DNA of 64,000 nt from Acetobacteraceae bacterium B3987 (GTDB taxonomy: Bacteria > Pseudomonadota > Alphaproteobacteria > Acetobacterales > Acetobacteraceae): positions 730,712 through 794,711 of the forward strand of contig JAFNMF010000001.1 in assembly GCA_026537415.1 (NCBI GenBank). The letters run 5' to 3'. Position 1 is the first letter of the stretch. Every line of letters starts with the position of its first letter. The notes below the pieces were generated by a model. It ran no database searches and was not told where the DNA came from. It was given only the letters and a program-made list of their open reading frames with translations. This document shows positions 6,731-17,293 of this stretch, one piece after another. The translations under genes and the position numbers were made by a program.

Positions 6731-8926
6731 ATGATTACCCGTTTTCTGAACTTCAGAACCCCGTCCTTTTTCTACTGGATATTCACTCCTTCTCTGGATG
6801 GATTCCTGTTTGCCCTGCGCACGACCATTGCAGCTTGCCTGTCTCTGGGGATTGCTCTGTGGCTGGAATTAGATAGCCCGATTTGGGCCCCTATGACGGT
6901 ATGGTCTGTTGCGCAGCTATCCCGAGGGGAAAGTCTTTCCAAGGCCCGCTGGCGTATCATCGGGACACTGACTGGTGGTGTGGCGGCCCTAATATTTGTT
7001 GGCATATATCCACAAGCCCCATGGCTGTTCTTGCCACTCATTGCCTTATGGATTGGCCTCTGTAGCGGATTAGCGACCTTTGTCAGTAATTTCCGTTCAT
7101 ATGCGCTGGTTCTGTCCGGTTACACGTGCGCTATTATCTGCATGGACGTAATTCCCAACACAGGCAGCATCTTCATGTTTGCTGTCTCCCGTGCCAGCTA
7201 CATCATTCTCGGCGTGTTGTGTGAAGCCTTTATCGGCCTGCTCTTTGCTTTCAATCAGGACCGTCTGGCTCATCTGAAAATACGCCAAAAACTGGAAACC
7301 GCTCTTACTCTGGTAGCGGACACGCTAGGCCACATTCTGCAACGTGATGCCAATGCCTTAACAGAGGCCCGCAAACTGTTCGGAACCATCCTTTCCATCA
7401 ACGACCAGATTGAATTTGCTGAACTGGAAATGGGGGCGCATGGCCATGAGGGCGACCATGCCCGAGCCGCCTTGGCAGCCGTCTCTGCCCTACTTTCCCG
7501 TAGTTTTGGTATGGCTACACGATTGGAACTGCTTTCCTCCAATCACCGTGACTTTGATACTGTAGCCAGAGCCTTCCGACATTTTCTCCAAGATTTTTCC
7601 ACTCGCCTTCCCAAGGAAGAAGAAATCTCGGAACTACTTGCCGAACTCCAGCATCTCCGGGACATTTGCCGCCGCTACGCAACACCTCATCGACAAAAGG
7701 TCATCTCCACGCCCGGTCAAGAAACAAGGCTGGAAGATAAAACCACCATCATTACCCATTCAGCACTAGATGAGCGTATCCTCTTTTCATCCCTTGGGGA
7801 CCTAATTGGTGACCTAGAAGAAGCCATTACAGAATATCACGCCAGCACTCACAGCGTACGTGGCGATCACTTCCAGTTCCAACGTCACACACATCGGGAT
7901 GGACGGCTTGCTTTTAATAACGGCTTCCGTGCAGCCCTAACTATTCTCGTCACCTCTTTCATTTACGAAGTTACGGCATGGTCCAACGGTAATACACTCA
8001 TCAGTATCACAGCACTGATTTGCGGACTGTTCGCCACGAAGGAAAATCCCGTACTGGGCACAATCAAGTTCCTCAAAGGGTTGGCCGTAGGATGGTGTGT
8101 CGCTTGGGTTCTCTGTTTCATCTTCATCCCCATGGTCACGACTTATGAGCCGCTCATCCTCATCCTCTCCGTTGTGATGATGGTTGGTGGGCTTGCCCGA
8201 GCTAATCCAGCTACGGCACCAGCCGCCTCAGCCTTTAACCTGCTGATGCCGCTCATGCTAGGCATCCAGAATCATCATGTCATTGATGAAGAAAAATTCT
8301 ACAACACCAACCTTGCCATCATGCTTGCTGGCGTGGCGGCCGTCCTAGTTTTCCGCAGCATCCTACCTTTCAACCGTAAGGCCGAAGCTTTCCGGTTACG
8401 CCGTGCTACATTGCGGGAACTGCGCAACCTTGCCAGCCTACACAGCAACCCACAAATCAGCGCATGGATTGGCCATAGTACAGACCGTTTCTCCCGTCTT
8501 CTGAGCCATGTCACCACCATGACGCCACGTGTGGAAGCCGGAATACAAGGCACACTGGCCACCCTGACACTAGGGCTGAACATCATCCGTCTCCGTGGTC
8601 TGCTCAACCGTGAGTACCTGCCCGAAAGTGCCCGCCGCCCCATCATGTTGGTGCTTCACTACATCGAACATGCCTCACGCCGCCACGGCCGAGCCGCTCG
8701 TATCACCCGAGCGGCCATCCGCCGTCTGCGTGAGTTGGACACACAAGACCATGAAGCCATCATCCGACTGGAAATCACCCGTGCCCTGACCCATCTCGTG
8801 GTGATCGAACATACTTTGCGGACAAATGAAAACTTTCTGGATGCCAGCAAGCCCTTCCGTGGTGAAGAACCTGCCAAAACATCCCCCGACACAGACTCAA
8901 TCGACATGCTGCTGGAGCAAGCGTAA
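6731..8926 (+). CDS. FUSC/AaeB-type inner membrane protein, putative efflux component
   Basis: This 731-residue protein has the two-block FUSC layout. Membrane spans occupy about residues 20-180, a long soluble helical region about 185-390, a second membrane block about 395-545, and a helical C-terminal domain follows. The N-terminal sequence ALRTTIAACLSLGIALWLEL, followed by PIWAPMTVWSV, is typical. FUSC proteins such as AaeB export aromatic acids, usually with a membrane-fusion protein and a small DUF1656 protein in the same operon. No such partners are here, and the next gene is an opposite-strand glycosyltransferase. Substrate unknown. Confidence 0.85.
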   Translation: MITRFLNFRTPSFFYWIFTPSLDGFLFALRTTIAACLSLGIALWLELDSPIWAPMTVWSVAQLSRGESLSKARWRIIGTLTGGVAALIFVGIYPQAPWLFLPLIALWIGLCSGLATFVSNFRSYALVLSGYTCAIICMDVIPNTGSIFMFAVSRASYIILGVLCEAFIGLLFAFNQDRLAHLKIRQKLETALTLVADTLGHILQRDANALTEARKLFGTILSINDQIEFAELEMGAHGHEGDHARAALAAVSALLSRSFGMATRLELLSSNHRDFDTVARAFRHFLQDFSTRLPKEEEISELLAELQHLRDICRRYATPHRQKVISTPGQETRLEDKTTIITHSALDERILFSSLGDLIGDLEEAITEYHASTHSVRGDHFQFQRHTHRDGRLAFNNGFRAALTILVTSFIYEVTAWSNGNTLISITALICGLFATKENPVLGTIKFLKGLAVGWCVAWVLCFIFIPMVTTYEPLILILSVVMMVGGLARANPATAPAASAFNLLMPLMLGIQNHHVIDEEKFYNTNLAIMLAGVAAVLVFRSILPFNRKAEAFRLRRATLRELRNLASLHSNPQISAWIGHSTDRFSRLLSHVTTMTPRVEAGIQGTLATLTLGLNIIRLRGLLNREYLPESARRPIMLVLHYIEHASRRHGRAARITRAAIRRLRELDTQDHEAIIRLEITRALTHLVVIEHTLRTNENFLDASKPFRGEEPAKTSPDTDSIDMLLEQA

Positions 8927-8955
8927 TCCCTTGATTTCACAGGCCGTCGGGTCAA

Positions 8956-8986
8956 CGTCCTCACCTGCAACCCTAAACTGAGGACG
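8956..8986. terminator. Hairpin between FUSC gene and GT4 gene
   Basis: CGTCCTCA (8956-8963) and TGAGGACG (8979-8986) form a perfect 8-bp stem between two convergent genes. There is no T tract, so this is a likely but weak bidirectional terminator. Confidence 0.4.
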
Positions 8987-9018
8987 AAGTACAAAAGAGC
9001 GCAATAAACAAATCGACC

Positions 9019-10107
9019 TTATAAAAGTTCTTTGATTTTTTCGGACACAACATGCCCCCTTTTTTCATAAATTGATTCACCATACTCTTTCATTATGTAG
9101 TCTCTCGACCTTTTTCCACAATCATATACCAAGTTAGGATTCTTAAATATCTTACTTAAAGCCGCAGAAATACTCTGAGGGATGTCACCCTCTAATATAA
9201 AACCCTGCTCTCCGTTCTTCACACTATAAGGCAACTCCCCAACAGGGGTTACAAGCATCAGTAGACCCGCATTCATGGCTTCATGCGCTGCTATGCAGAA
9301 ACCTTCAAATCGGGAAGGCTGCACATACACATCAAGCTCACCTAAGAAAGACGGAATATCCTCAACAAACTCGCCTAAGCTGACAACATCATGCAGATCA
9401 TGTCGCTCTACCAGAGACGCAAGCTCGCTCTTTAAAGGACCATCACCTGCAATAGAGAGCCTTACCATATCCCTATACTGAGGATTGTTCTCTCGGAAAT
9501 GAGCCAAGCCTTCTATCAACAAGTCATAATTTTTTACTTCATGCAACCGGCCCGTACTCCCAATATGCAACGGCCGCTTTGCATCCCATCTATGGGGCAT
9601 AGGATACAAATCTTTTGCCACGAAGGGCGGCCAATTACATATCTTGGAGGGCGATATATTCATTTTAGCGGATAAAAAGTCACACACAGATGTGGAATCC
9701 GCTATCCACACCTTAGGTATGGCTTTTCCTAACCACGAACTCCATTTCAAGTCTGCACTATTCTTCCAGCTAACAACGGGGATTCCCAATATCTTCCCCG
9801 CCAACTGACCAATAATCGAAGCACGACTTAAAGATGTCAAAATAACATCAGCTTTCATGTTGGAAGCAAATTTTACGAAATCGAACAGTTCCTTAAAAAG
9901 GCTCCTCTTCTTTCCCCCTAGAATGACGTAAGGAATTGAATGTTTTTCTAAAAGGTGTGCTGTCCCCATATCTCGCGACTGACACGATACAACCGTGACA
10001 TTGAAATTATTGCTTTTCAGAGACTCAATAATCTGAGGCATGGAAAAACCAGCCCCACCGCCTTCCATACTTGTGATGATATAACATATCTTAATTTCTT
10101 TATTCAT
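9019..10107 (-). CDS. GT4-family (GT-B fold) glycosyltransferase, AT-rich
   Basis: The 362-residue protein begins with a GT4-like nucleotide-fold strand and glycine loop (ICYIITSMEGGGAG). Its C-terminal half carries the donor-binding signature FEGFCIAAHEAMNAG, an E-x7-E motif. Such enzymes transfer sugars from nucleotide donors in polysaccharide or glycolipid assembly. ATG 10107 is preferred over the TTG two codons earlier because AAGG stands seven bases before it. Codon use is clearly more AT-rich than in the flanking genes, and the gene stands alone between unrelated functions, which suggests horizontal acquisition. Acceptor and donor unknown. Confidence 0.85.
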   Translation of the reverse strand: MNKEIKICYIITSMEGGGAGFSMPQIIESLKSNNFNVTVVSCQSRDMGTAHLLEKHSIPYVILGGKKRSLFKELFDFVKFASNMKADVILTSLSRASIIGQLAGKILGIPVVSWKNSADLKWSSWLGKAIPKVWIADSTSVCDFLSAKMNISPSKICNWPPFVAKDLYPMPHRWDAKRPLHIGSTGRLHEVKNYDLLIEGLAHFRENNPQYRDMVRLSIAGDGPLKSELASLVERHDLHDVVSLGEFVEDIPSFLGELDVYVQPSRFEGFCIAAHEAMNAGLLMLVTPVGELPYSVKNGEQGFILEGDIPQSISAALSKIFKNPNLVYDCGKRSRDYIMKEYGESIYEKRGHVVSEKIKELL

Positions 10108-10283
10108 GCCCAAACCTTACTCAAAATGTCCGTTGTAAAAACAGTTGAATATCTCGAAACCCTGACATGCCCAACAGCCTTCAGACCTGTTTGATAACGC
10201 TATGTTGGCACCATAACAAGGCAGAATACCCCCAGAACAATACGCCCTTAATGTTCCTTATTACCAAAGAGGATCTTAATCCG

Positions 10284-10343
10284 ATGAGTACACTCCCCTC
10301 TTTGCGTATTGGTGTTTCCCGCATTACAGTCGAAGAAATTTAG
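10284..10343 (+). other. Possible 19-codon upstream ORF (leader peptide candidate)
   Basis: ATG 10284 to TAG 10343 encodes MSTLPSLRIGVSRITVEEI. It ends 12 bases before the FAH-family gene, and its stop overlaps the AGGA that probably serves the next start. An 8-bp inverted repeat CAAAGAGG (10265-10272) / CCTCTTTG (10297-10304) overlaps its beginning. There is no characteristic attenuator run of one codon; it may be chance. Confidence 0.2.
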
Positions 10344-10355
10344 GACATAAATATC

Positions 10356-11219
10356 ATGACAAAACTCTGCCGCTATCGCCTGAATGGCCACGAAAAACCC
10401 GGATTGATCGACAAAGACGGAACAGTGCGTGATCTATCCAGCCTCTGGAATGACCTGACACCGGAATGTCTGTCCCCCCAATCTCTGAGCGAGCTGGCCG
10501 ATATTGATGTGTCCTCCCTACCAGCCATCAACGGTTCTCCCCGCTTCGGAATTCCTGTCAGCCACGTTTCCAAATGTGTCTGCATCGGACTGAACTATAG
10601 CGACCACGCAAAAGAAGCAGGGCTTCCTATCCCACAGGAACCCATCGTGTTCCTGAAAGCACCTTCGGCACTCTGCGGTGCTTATGATGCCATTCCCATC
10701 CCGCCCCATGCCTCCAAGATGGACTGGGAAGTCGAACTGGGTGTTGTCATCGGCAGTACGGCACGTCATGTCACAGAGGCCGATGCTCTGAAACACGTCG
10801 CCGGTTACTGCATTATCAATGATGTTTCAGAACGTAGCTTTCAGATGCAGTCATCACAGTGGGACAAAGGGAAAGGATGCGACAATTTTGGGCCTGTCGG
10901 TCCCTTCCTCGTAACAGCAGATGAAATCACCGATCCGCAAAATTTACATCTCTGGCTCGATGTAAATGGTGTCCGGCGTCAGGATGGTTCGACAGCCACC
11001 ATGATCTTTTCTGTACGTGAAATCATCGCCTATCTCAGCCGTTACATGACGCTCCTGCCAGGTGACATCATTGCTACCGGCACACCCCCCGGTGTCGGAA
11101 TGGGACACACCCCGCCACTATGGTTGCAGGAAGGTGATGAAATACGCCTCGGCATTGATGGTCTAGGCGAACAGAAGCAGACACTAATCCGCTGGCATCG
11201 TAACCTCCCAACCGAATAA
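10356..11219 (+). CDS. Fumarylacetoacetate hydrolase family protein
   Basis: The 287-residue protein has the FAH C-terminal fold. It shows KCVCIGLNYSDHAKEAG, the metal-binding acidic motif DWEVELGVVIG (E-x-E), NDVSERSFQ with the second acidic cluster, and GDIIATGTPPGVGMG. FAH-family members cleave or isomerise 2-oxo or 1,3-diketo acids (ureidoglycolate lyase, 2,4-didehydro-3-deoxy-sugar acid hydrolases, homoprotocatechuate isomerase/decarboxylase); sequence alone does not choose between them. It is convergent with the lactate permease gene, 18 bases apart, with no sugar-acid pathway genes beside it. Cytoplasmic, probably Mg- or Mn-dependent. Confidence 0.82.
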   Translation: MTKLCRYRLNGHEKPGLIDKDGTVRDLSSLWNDLTPECLSPQSLSELADIDVSSLPAINGSPRFGIPVSHVSKCVCIGLNYSDHAKEAGLPIPQEPIVFLKAPSALCGAYDAIPIPPHASKMDWEVELGVVIGSTARHVTEADALKHVAGYCIINDVSERSFQMQSSQWDKGKGCDNFGPVGPFLVTADEITDPQNLHLWLDVNGVRRQDGSTATMIFSVREIIAYLSRYMTLLPGDIIATGTPPGVGMGHTPPLWLQEGDEIRLGIDGLGEQKQTLIRWHRNLPTE

Positions 11220-11237
11220 ATCTGCAAGAAGAGACCG

Positions 11238-12632
11238 TTACAGAAGGAAGCAGGATAACAACATCAAAGCCACTATCACGAACACGGAGACATAAAGGGC
11301 TGTCTTCTGCACCCAATGCCTTTCCCCGCCTGCAACTTCGGGAAGGAGCTGCAAGGCCATTTCTATCTTGCTGGGAGAGGCCATCAGCAGAAAAGCGGCA
11401 GCCACATTATGAATTCCGACAAACCACAGCACATTAAAATGCAATGACCGAGCAATGTCGGCCTGAGTGGCCGCAAACATGGCATTGGCCCCGCTGTTGG
11501 ACCCCGTAACAAAGCCCCCCAACCCCGCAACCAGAGGTGCCATCACAGCATAAACAGGGCCAGCCTGCGCCAGAGTTCTGGCAAGACATTCTGCCATACC
11601 CGAGATGGCCATCAGAATACCAATGATGAGGAACAATCCCGTCACAGAGGCACTCTGTACCCATGCGCTCCATGCTTTCTGTAAGGGCGGTCTCTGAGGC
11701 CATCCCTTTGCCGCAAAAATAGAGGCCACAAACAACCAGACAGCCGGAGAGGCCAGATAATGCCAGCCAGCAGGCAGTTTCAACAGACCCACAATCCAGC
11801 CCGTCACCAGAACACCGGACAGCAGAACAGCATAGCTGCAGACGGCATTACGCCCTTCTCTGTTCAAATGAGGCATCCGCCTTTTCCTGCCCAGCATCAG
11901 ATAAAAGACAATCATGATGAGTGCCGCCAATGCACCAGCCGGGGCCGTGCCAACAACCAGATTCATCACCGTTATCAGTAGCGTCAGACACAAACCCGAC
12001 AGAAAACCGTAAAACACATCTCTTCTGCGATGCTCGGTCGAACCGCCCAACAAGGCAGCAGCCATGCCCGTCACGATAAAAGGAACGCAACTGATAACCG
12101 CAGAGACAACACCGAGTTTATAGAAAGACACATCCGCCATCGTGGCGGCAATCAGCGTCCCCGGCCCCATCGACCCCCACGGGACGGCACATAGTCCCAT
12201 CAAGCCAATTATCGCCACCCGTGCAGTGGGTAGCCCCAAATGTGCCAGCAAAGGAATGGCAATGGTGATGCCAATGCCAAACCCTGTTACGGATTCAGCG
12301 AAAGGCGTTATGCCGTGAACAATCAGCAGGATCGTACCGATATTATTGCCCGACCGCTCCTCAATCCACTTTGCCAGAGACGCTTGTCCCCTATTATGCT
12401 GAAGCACATTGGACAGCAGCAAACCACCGGCAATGATGGCCAACACTTCCGCTAGAATAGGCCCCCAACGCAAGGTTGCTGCCTCTATCTGAAGCACCGA
12501 TAAAGGAAACGCCACCAGAATGGCTATGACCGTTGCCCCAACACCCAACAGAGCCGCATGAAGTGCCTTCATTCTGAACCCCAAAGCCAGAATGGTCAGC
12601 AGAAGAGGAAAGACGCTGAGGAAAACGGTCAT
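11238..12632 (-). CDS. L-lactate permease family (LctP) transporter
   Basis: This 464-residue, very hydrophobic protein has about 12-13 membrane spans. Sequence marks are HGITPFAESVTGFGIGITIA, the second re-entrant motif GLGGFVTGSNSGANAMF and GIHNVAAA, all features of the LctP/GlcA family that imports lactate or glycolate with protons. It is shorter than E. coli LldP (about 550). The gene is divergent from an XRE-cupin regulator, with a near-perfect 15-bp inverted repeat filling the 57-base gap, so local control is very likely. A lactate role fits the lutABC operon 5 kb away; glycolate or another 2-hydroxy acid remains possible. Confidence 0.85.
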   Translation of the reverse strand: MTVFLSVFPLLLTILALGFRMKALHAALLGVGATVIAILVAFPLSVLQIEAATLRWGPILAEVLAIIAGGLLLSNVLQHNRGQASLAKWIEERSGNNIGTILLIVHGITPFAESVTGFGIGITIAIPLLAHLGLPTARVAIIGLMGLCAVPWGSMGPGTLIAATMADVSFYKLGVVSAVISCVPFIVTGMAAALLGGSTEHRRRDVFYGFLSGLCLTLLITVMNLVVGTAPAGALAALIMIVFYLMLGRKRRMPHLNREGRNAVCSYAVLLSGVLVTGWIVGLLKLPAGWHYLASPAVWLFVASIFAAKGWPQRPPLQKAWSAWVQSASVTGLFLIIGILMAISGMAECLARTLAQAGPVYAVMAPLVAGLGGFVTGSNSGANAMFAATQADIARSLHFNVLWFVGIHNVAAAFLLMASPSKIEMALQLLPEVAGGERHWVQKTALYVSVFVIVALMLLSCFLL

Positions 12633-12645
12633 CGGATATCGAGTC

Positions 12646-12679
12646 TTTCATATAAGAAAACTTATTTTCTAATATGAAA
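12646..12679. promoter_or_regulatory. Operator-like palindrome between permease and XRE-cupin genes
   Basis: TTTCATATAAGAAAA (12646-12660), spacer CTTA, TTTTCTAATATGAAA (12665-12679): 14 of 15 positions are symmetric. It lies 13 bases from the permease start and 10 from the regulator start, so it must overlap both promoters or leaders. The divergent XRE-cupin protein is the natural candidate to bind it. Confidence 0.7.
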
Positions 12680-12689
12680 ATTACTGGAG

Positions 12690-13253
12690 ATGAGTCAATT
12701 GGACAAAACACCACAGAAACATGATGCCACCTTTGGGAGTGCCATCCGCCTACGCCGTAATCGTCTGGGGGTAACGCTGGACCAGCTTTCGGAACAGACG
12801 GGCATTTCAACGGCTGTTCTCTCCCGGGTCGAACGGGGGCACCACAGCCCTACCCTGCATAATGCGCTCAGCATTGCTCAGGGGCTGGGATGCGAATTGA
12901 TGGAACTCCTCCAGCATGATCCGACAGAAATCATCCGTTCTGGAGAGAACCTGCGTTTTGTCGATAAAGAAACAGGGATTGAACGGATCGCCCTAGCCCG
13001 TCCCAATCCCAATATTGAGCTGCTAAAATATATCGTGCCGCCGGGCATGACCTCCCGACGTTTTGCAGCCCATGAGTCCCGTAGTCAGGAAGTGTTCCAT
13101 ATCCTGCAAGGTAATCTCGAAATCCACACAGCCCGAAAGACCCTGAACCTTCAGGCAGGCGATACAGCTACCGTCCTTGTGGATATGGAACACTGGTTCT
13201 CTAACACCGGAACAGAACCAACCCATTTTGTACTGATGATTTTGGGAGGATAA
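12690..13253 (+). CDS. XRE family regulator with C-terminal cupin domain
   Basis: Residues about 14-70 form a lambda-repressor-like helix-turn-helix (FGSAIRLRRNRLGVTLDQLS, then GISTAVLSRVERGHHSPTL). Residues about 105-187 form a cupin (SQEVFHILQGNLEIHT, LQAGDTATV, HWFSNTG), probably the effector-sensing part. This architecture is common for local regulators of uptake and catabolic genes. ATG 12690 directly abuts a GGAG; TTG 12699, nine bases beyond the GGAG, is a well-placed alternative start and gives 184 residues. It is divergent from the permease across a strong palindrome. Confidence 0.88.
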   Translation: MSQLDKTPQKHDATFGSAIRLRRNRLGVTLDQLSEQTGISTAVLSRVERGHHSPTLHNALSIAQGLGCELMELLQHDPTEIIRSGENLRFVDKETGIERIALARPNPNIELLKYIVPPGMTSRRFAAHESRSQEVFHILQGNLEIHTARKTLNLQAGDTATVLVDMEHWFSNTGTEPTHFVLMILGG

Positions 13254-13260
13254 ACGCCCC

Positions 13261-14916
13261 TTATTCCTCAGGAGCTTCCACTTGTTCCGCAATGGGTTCG
13301 ACAATCAAGCCCAGACGTTCCACCTCGAAATCTATGTGATTCGTCTCCAACGAAGGCAGGCTCTTGCTAACCTTGGCTGAAAGCTGCTTGAAGCGGTCCA
13401 CCCTTCCATAAAGGCCCTGCTTACCAGCCAATGCTTTGATGGCACTATTATAATGGTTGCTCGCCGTATTGAGCGTACCTCCCAGCTTACTGAGCCGCTC
13501 AGCAACAAGGCAGACTGAATTATAAACGTCCCCTGCCTTTTCACTAATATCTCGCGCCTCTGCGTTGCTTCGTTCGATCATCCAGAGGTTGGAGACTGTC
13601 CGCAGAATGGGAATCAATGTTGTGTGCGAGACCAGCACAATGCTTTTTCTGTACCCGTATTCGAACAAGTCCTTGCTCATCTTGAGCGCATCAATATAGG
13701 CCGGCTCAATCGGCATGAACATGAGAACGAAACTGGGACTGCTGATGCCAATCAGGTTGGTGTAGTCCTTGGAGGCCAGATCATCTATGTGCCTGCGGAC
13801 AGCCTTTACATGCTCATTCATGGCAAGTTGATATTCTGCCGGGCTCTCTGCGCCAATCGCCCGGTCATAAGCATTCAGCGAAACCTTACTATCAATGATG
13901 ATATGCTTGCCATCGGGCAGTTTAATCAAATAGTCGGTCTGCTTCTGCCTGCCCTCCATGTCCTTAAAGGAACTCTGCACTTCATAATGAGCGTCCTCAA
14001 CCAACCCGCTCATTTCCAAGGTACGCCGCAGCTGCGCTTCCCCCCAGGCCCCACGCTGCTGTGAATCCCCTTTCAGCGCAGAGGTCAGATTATTGGCCTC
14101 CTTGCTCATCTTAAGACCAACTTCCAGAACCTTCCTAATCTCAGCGTTCAGGGTACTATTCCCCTGCAACGAAGCATCATGCACCTCATTAACCCGCTTC
14201 TGGAAACCCTCAATCTGCTCCCGGAAGGGTTTCAGCATGGCAGTAATATTGACCTGACTGGCATCGGCAAAGGTCTTCCCTTTTTCCTCGAATATCCTGT
14301 TCGCCAGATTTTCGAATTCCTTCCCCAAGACCTGCCGAGCTTCACCCAGCTGCTGCATCTGCTCCTTGAAATGCTCTTCCTTACGCTCCAGCGTTGTTCT
14401 GATTTCTACATGATCATTTTGCAGAGCCGTATATTTCTGGATGAGCGCATCACGCTGCTCCCCCAGCTCCGTCACTGTTGCCCGGCTTTCAGTCAGATGC
14501 TCTTTCAACACCCTGTTTTCTGCCTGAACAGAATCCAGCTTCCGTTCCGCACTATGCTGCTGTTCCCTCACAGCATCCAGAGCCTGCCGTGCCTCTGCCA
14601 GCTGCTCCGCCCGTTCTGCCAGTGCCTCATCAAGCCGTTTTACTCTGTCATGTGCATTAAGAAGCTGCGTACGGGCTGTATTATCTGACAGCTCTATCTC
14701 ATGAAATTTGCTCTTAAGAGCGGCAAGTTCTTCCCGAGAAAAATCATTCTGACTGCTAACCCGCTGAAGCTCAGCCTCCAGCTGCTGCACTTCCATCTCA
14801 AGATCAGCACTCTTCCGCCCCGCCCGTCTCATGGCCTGTAAATAGCCCAGCCCCCATGCCAAAAATGCCACAAGAACGATGATAATTGCGCAGATTATCA
14901 ATGCTGGTATCTGCAT
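13261..14916 (-). CDS. rmuC: DNA recombination protein RmuC
   Basis: The 551-residue protein has an N-terminal membrane anchor (residues about 3-23). A coiled coil of roughly 180 residues rich in Glu, Gln, Leu and Arg follows, then the conserved RmuC domain: GAWGEAQLRRTLEMSGLVED, KLPDGKHIIIDSKVSLNAY, VLMFMPIEPAY. RmuC belongs to the PD-(D/E)XK-like nuclease fold and limits inversions at short inverted repeats in E. coli; its exact biochemistry is unclear. It is convergent with the XRE-cupin gene, seven bases apart. Confidence 0.92.
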   Translation of the reverse strand: MQIPALIICAIIIVLVAFLAWGLGYLQAMRRAGRKSADLEMEVQQLEAELQRVSSQNDFSREELAALKSKFHEIELSDNTARTQLLNAHDRVKRLDEALAERAEQLAEARQALDAVREQQHSAERKLDSVQAENRVLKEHLTESRATVTELGEQRDALIQKYTALQNDHVEIRTTLERKEEHFKEQMQQLGEARQVLGKEFENLANRIFEEKGKTFADASQVNITAMLKPFREQIEGFQKRVNEVHDASLQGNSTLNAEIRKVLEVGLKMSKEANNLTSALKGDSQQRGAWGEAQLRRTLEMSGLVEDAHYEVQSSFKDMEGRQKQTDYLIKLPDGKHIIIDSKVSLNAYDRAIGAESPAEYQLAMNEHVKAVRRHIDDLASKDYTNLIGISSPSFVLMFMPIEPAYIDALKMSKDLFEYGYRKSIVLVSHTTLIPILRTVSNLWMIERSNAEARDISEKAGDVYNSVCLVAERLSKLGGTLNTASNHYNSAIKALAGKQGLYGRVDRFKQLSAKVSKSLPSLETNHIDFEVERLGLIVEPIAEQVEAPEE

Positions 14917-15112
14917 AATGCCCCCCCCCTAAAACGCCCGCCCCTACCGTAATGACTGTATCCACGGAGCTAGACAAGGCAAATACAGCCCGAACTTTAC
15001 GAATTATTAAACGAAACGGAGTGTGAGAAAAGACACTAACCAACCCGGCAAATATTGCCCAAGAAAGCCTTCTCAAAAGGGACAGTCACATTATCATGAG
15101 GGAGTATTCTTC

Positions 15113-15202
15113 TGGCGGAGAGAGAGGGATTCGAACCCTCGGAACGCTTGCACGCTCAACGGTTTTCGAGACCGCCCCAATCGACCACTCTGGCACCTCT
15201 CC
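15113..15202 (-). tRNA. tRNA-Ser (anticodon CGA)
   Basis: On the minus strand, acceptor GGAGAGG (complement of 15196-15202) pairs with CCTCTCTCC before GCCA. The anticodon loop is CTCGAAA in the stem GGCGGT/ACCG, giving anticodon CGA. There is a long variable arm typical of serine tRNAs, and the T arm GAGGGTTCGAATCCCTC. The CCA end is encoded (15113-15115). About 90 nt, as expected for a class II tRNA. Confidence 0.95.
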
Positions 15203-15501
15203 GGGGCTTGGGATGAGAAAAAAAGCAACTCCCCATCACCAGCGAATGCCGCCTCTTATGACGAGATTTTACCAGATTGGCAAGAGGCCGCACGCCTCCT
15301 TACCCCGCCAGTACACCATAATGCCTGCTTTTTTATTGACGATCCTCAGGAAAAGCAGTAAGGAACCCCTCTGTTCCTACGGCTTTCTACTCCATGTCGA
15401 AAGCTGTCTGAACCAATGACAAAAAGCGAGCAGGTCCCCCCCTTTGCCTAAAATGGTGAAAGTAAGGGCCATAGGCTTCGGTAACATAAAGAGAGTTTTG
15501 C

Positions 15502-15816
15502 ATGTTTGCAGTCATCCGCACGGGCGGGAAACAGTATCGCGTTGCCAAGGACGCCATCCTGAAGGTTGAGAAGCTGGATGCCGAAGCTGGCAGCACAGTC
15601 ACCTTCTCCGACGTTCTGATGGTTGGTGGCGAAGGCAGCACAAAGATCGGCGCACCGCTGGTTGAGGGCGCAAGCGTGACCGCCGAGGTCGTCGCACAGG
15701 ACCGTCTGCCGACCGTCATCATCTTCAAGAAACGCCGCCGCCAGAACAGCCGTCGCAAGAACGGCCATCGTCAGCCGGTCACCGTTCTGCGCATTACCGC
15801 AATCAACGCTGCGTAA
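15502..15816 (+). CDS. rplU: 50S ribosomal protein L21
   Basis: The 104-residue protein begins [17 protein letters not shown] and contains the basic segment [20 protein letters not shown] and VLRITAINA at the end, the L21 pattern. It binds 23S rRNA domain II/VI with L20. The preceding 299 bases (from the tRNA-Ser) must hold its promoter but contain no recognised gene. rpmA follows 28 bases later, with AAGGAG before its start, the usual rplU-rpmA-obg order. Confidence 0.96.
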   Translation: MFAVIRTGGKQYRVAKDAILKVEKLDAEAGSTVTFSDVLMVGGEGSTKIGAPLVEGASVTAEVVAQDRLPTVIIFKKRRRQNSRRKNGHRQPVTVLRITAINAA

Positions 15817-15844
15817 TTTCGCCCGTTCCTAAGGAGACACAGTC

Positions 15845-17226
<1,382 letters not shown>

Positions 17227-17233
17227 TTCACGC

Positions 17234-17272
17234 AAAAAGGGCCGTGCGACATGGCATCGCACGGCCCTTTTT
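17234..17272. terminator. Strong bidirectional terminator between obgE and lutC
   Basis: AAAAAGGGCCGTGCGA (17234-17249) pairs perfectly with its inverted copy TCGCACGGCCCTTTTT (17257-17272), with T runs on both strands. It serves convergent obgE and lutABC. Confidence 0.93.
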
Positions 17273-17293
17273 ATACGTTGTTACCAAACTCCA

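Noticed and set aside
15023-15419. Short plus-strand frames across tRNA-Ser encoding RDSNPRNA-like sequences
   Set aside because: This is the well-known artefact of translating a tRNA gene on its opposite strand.
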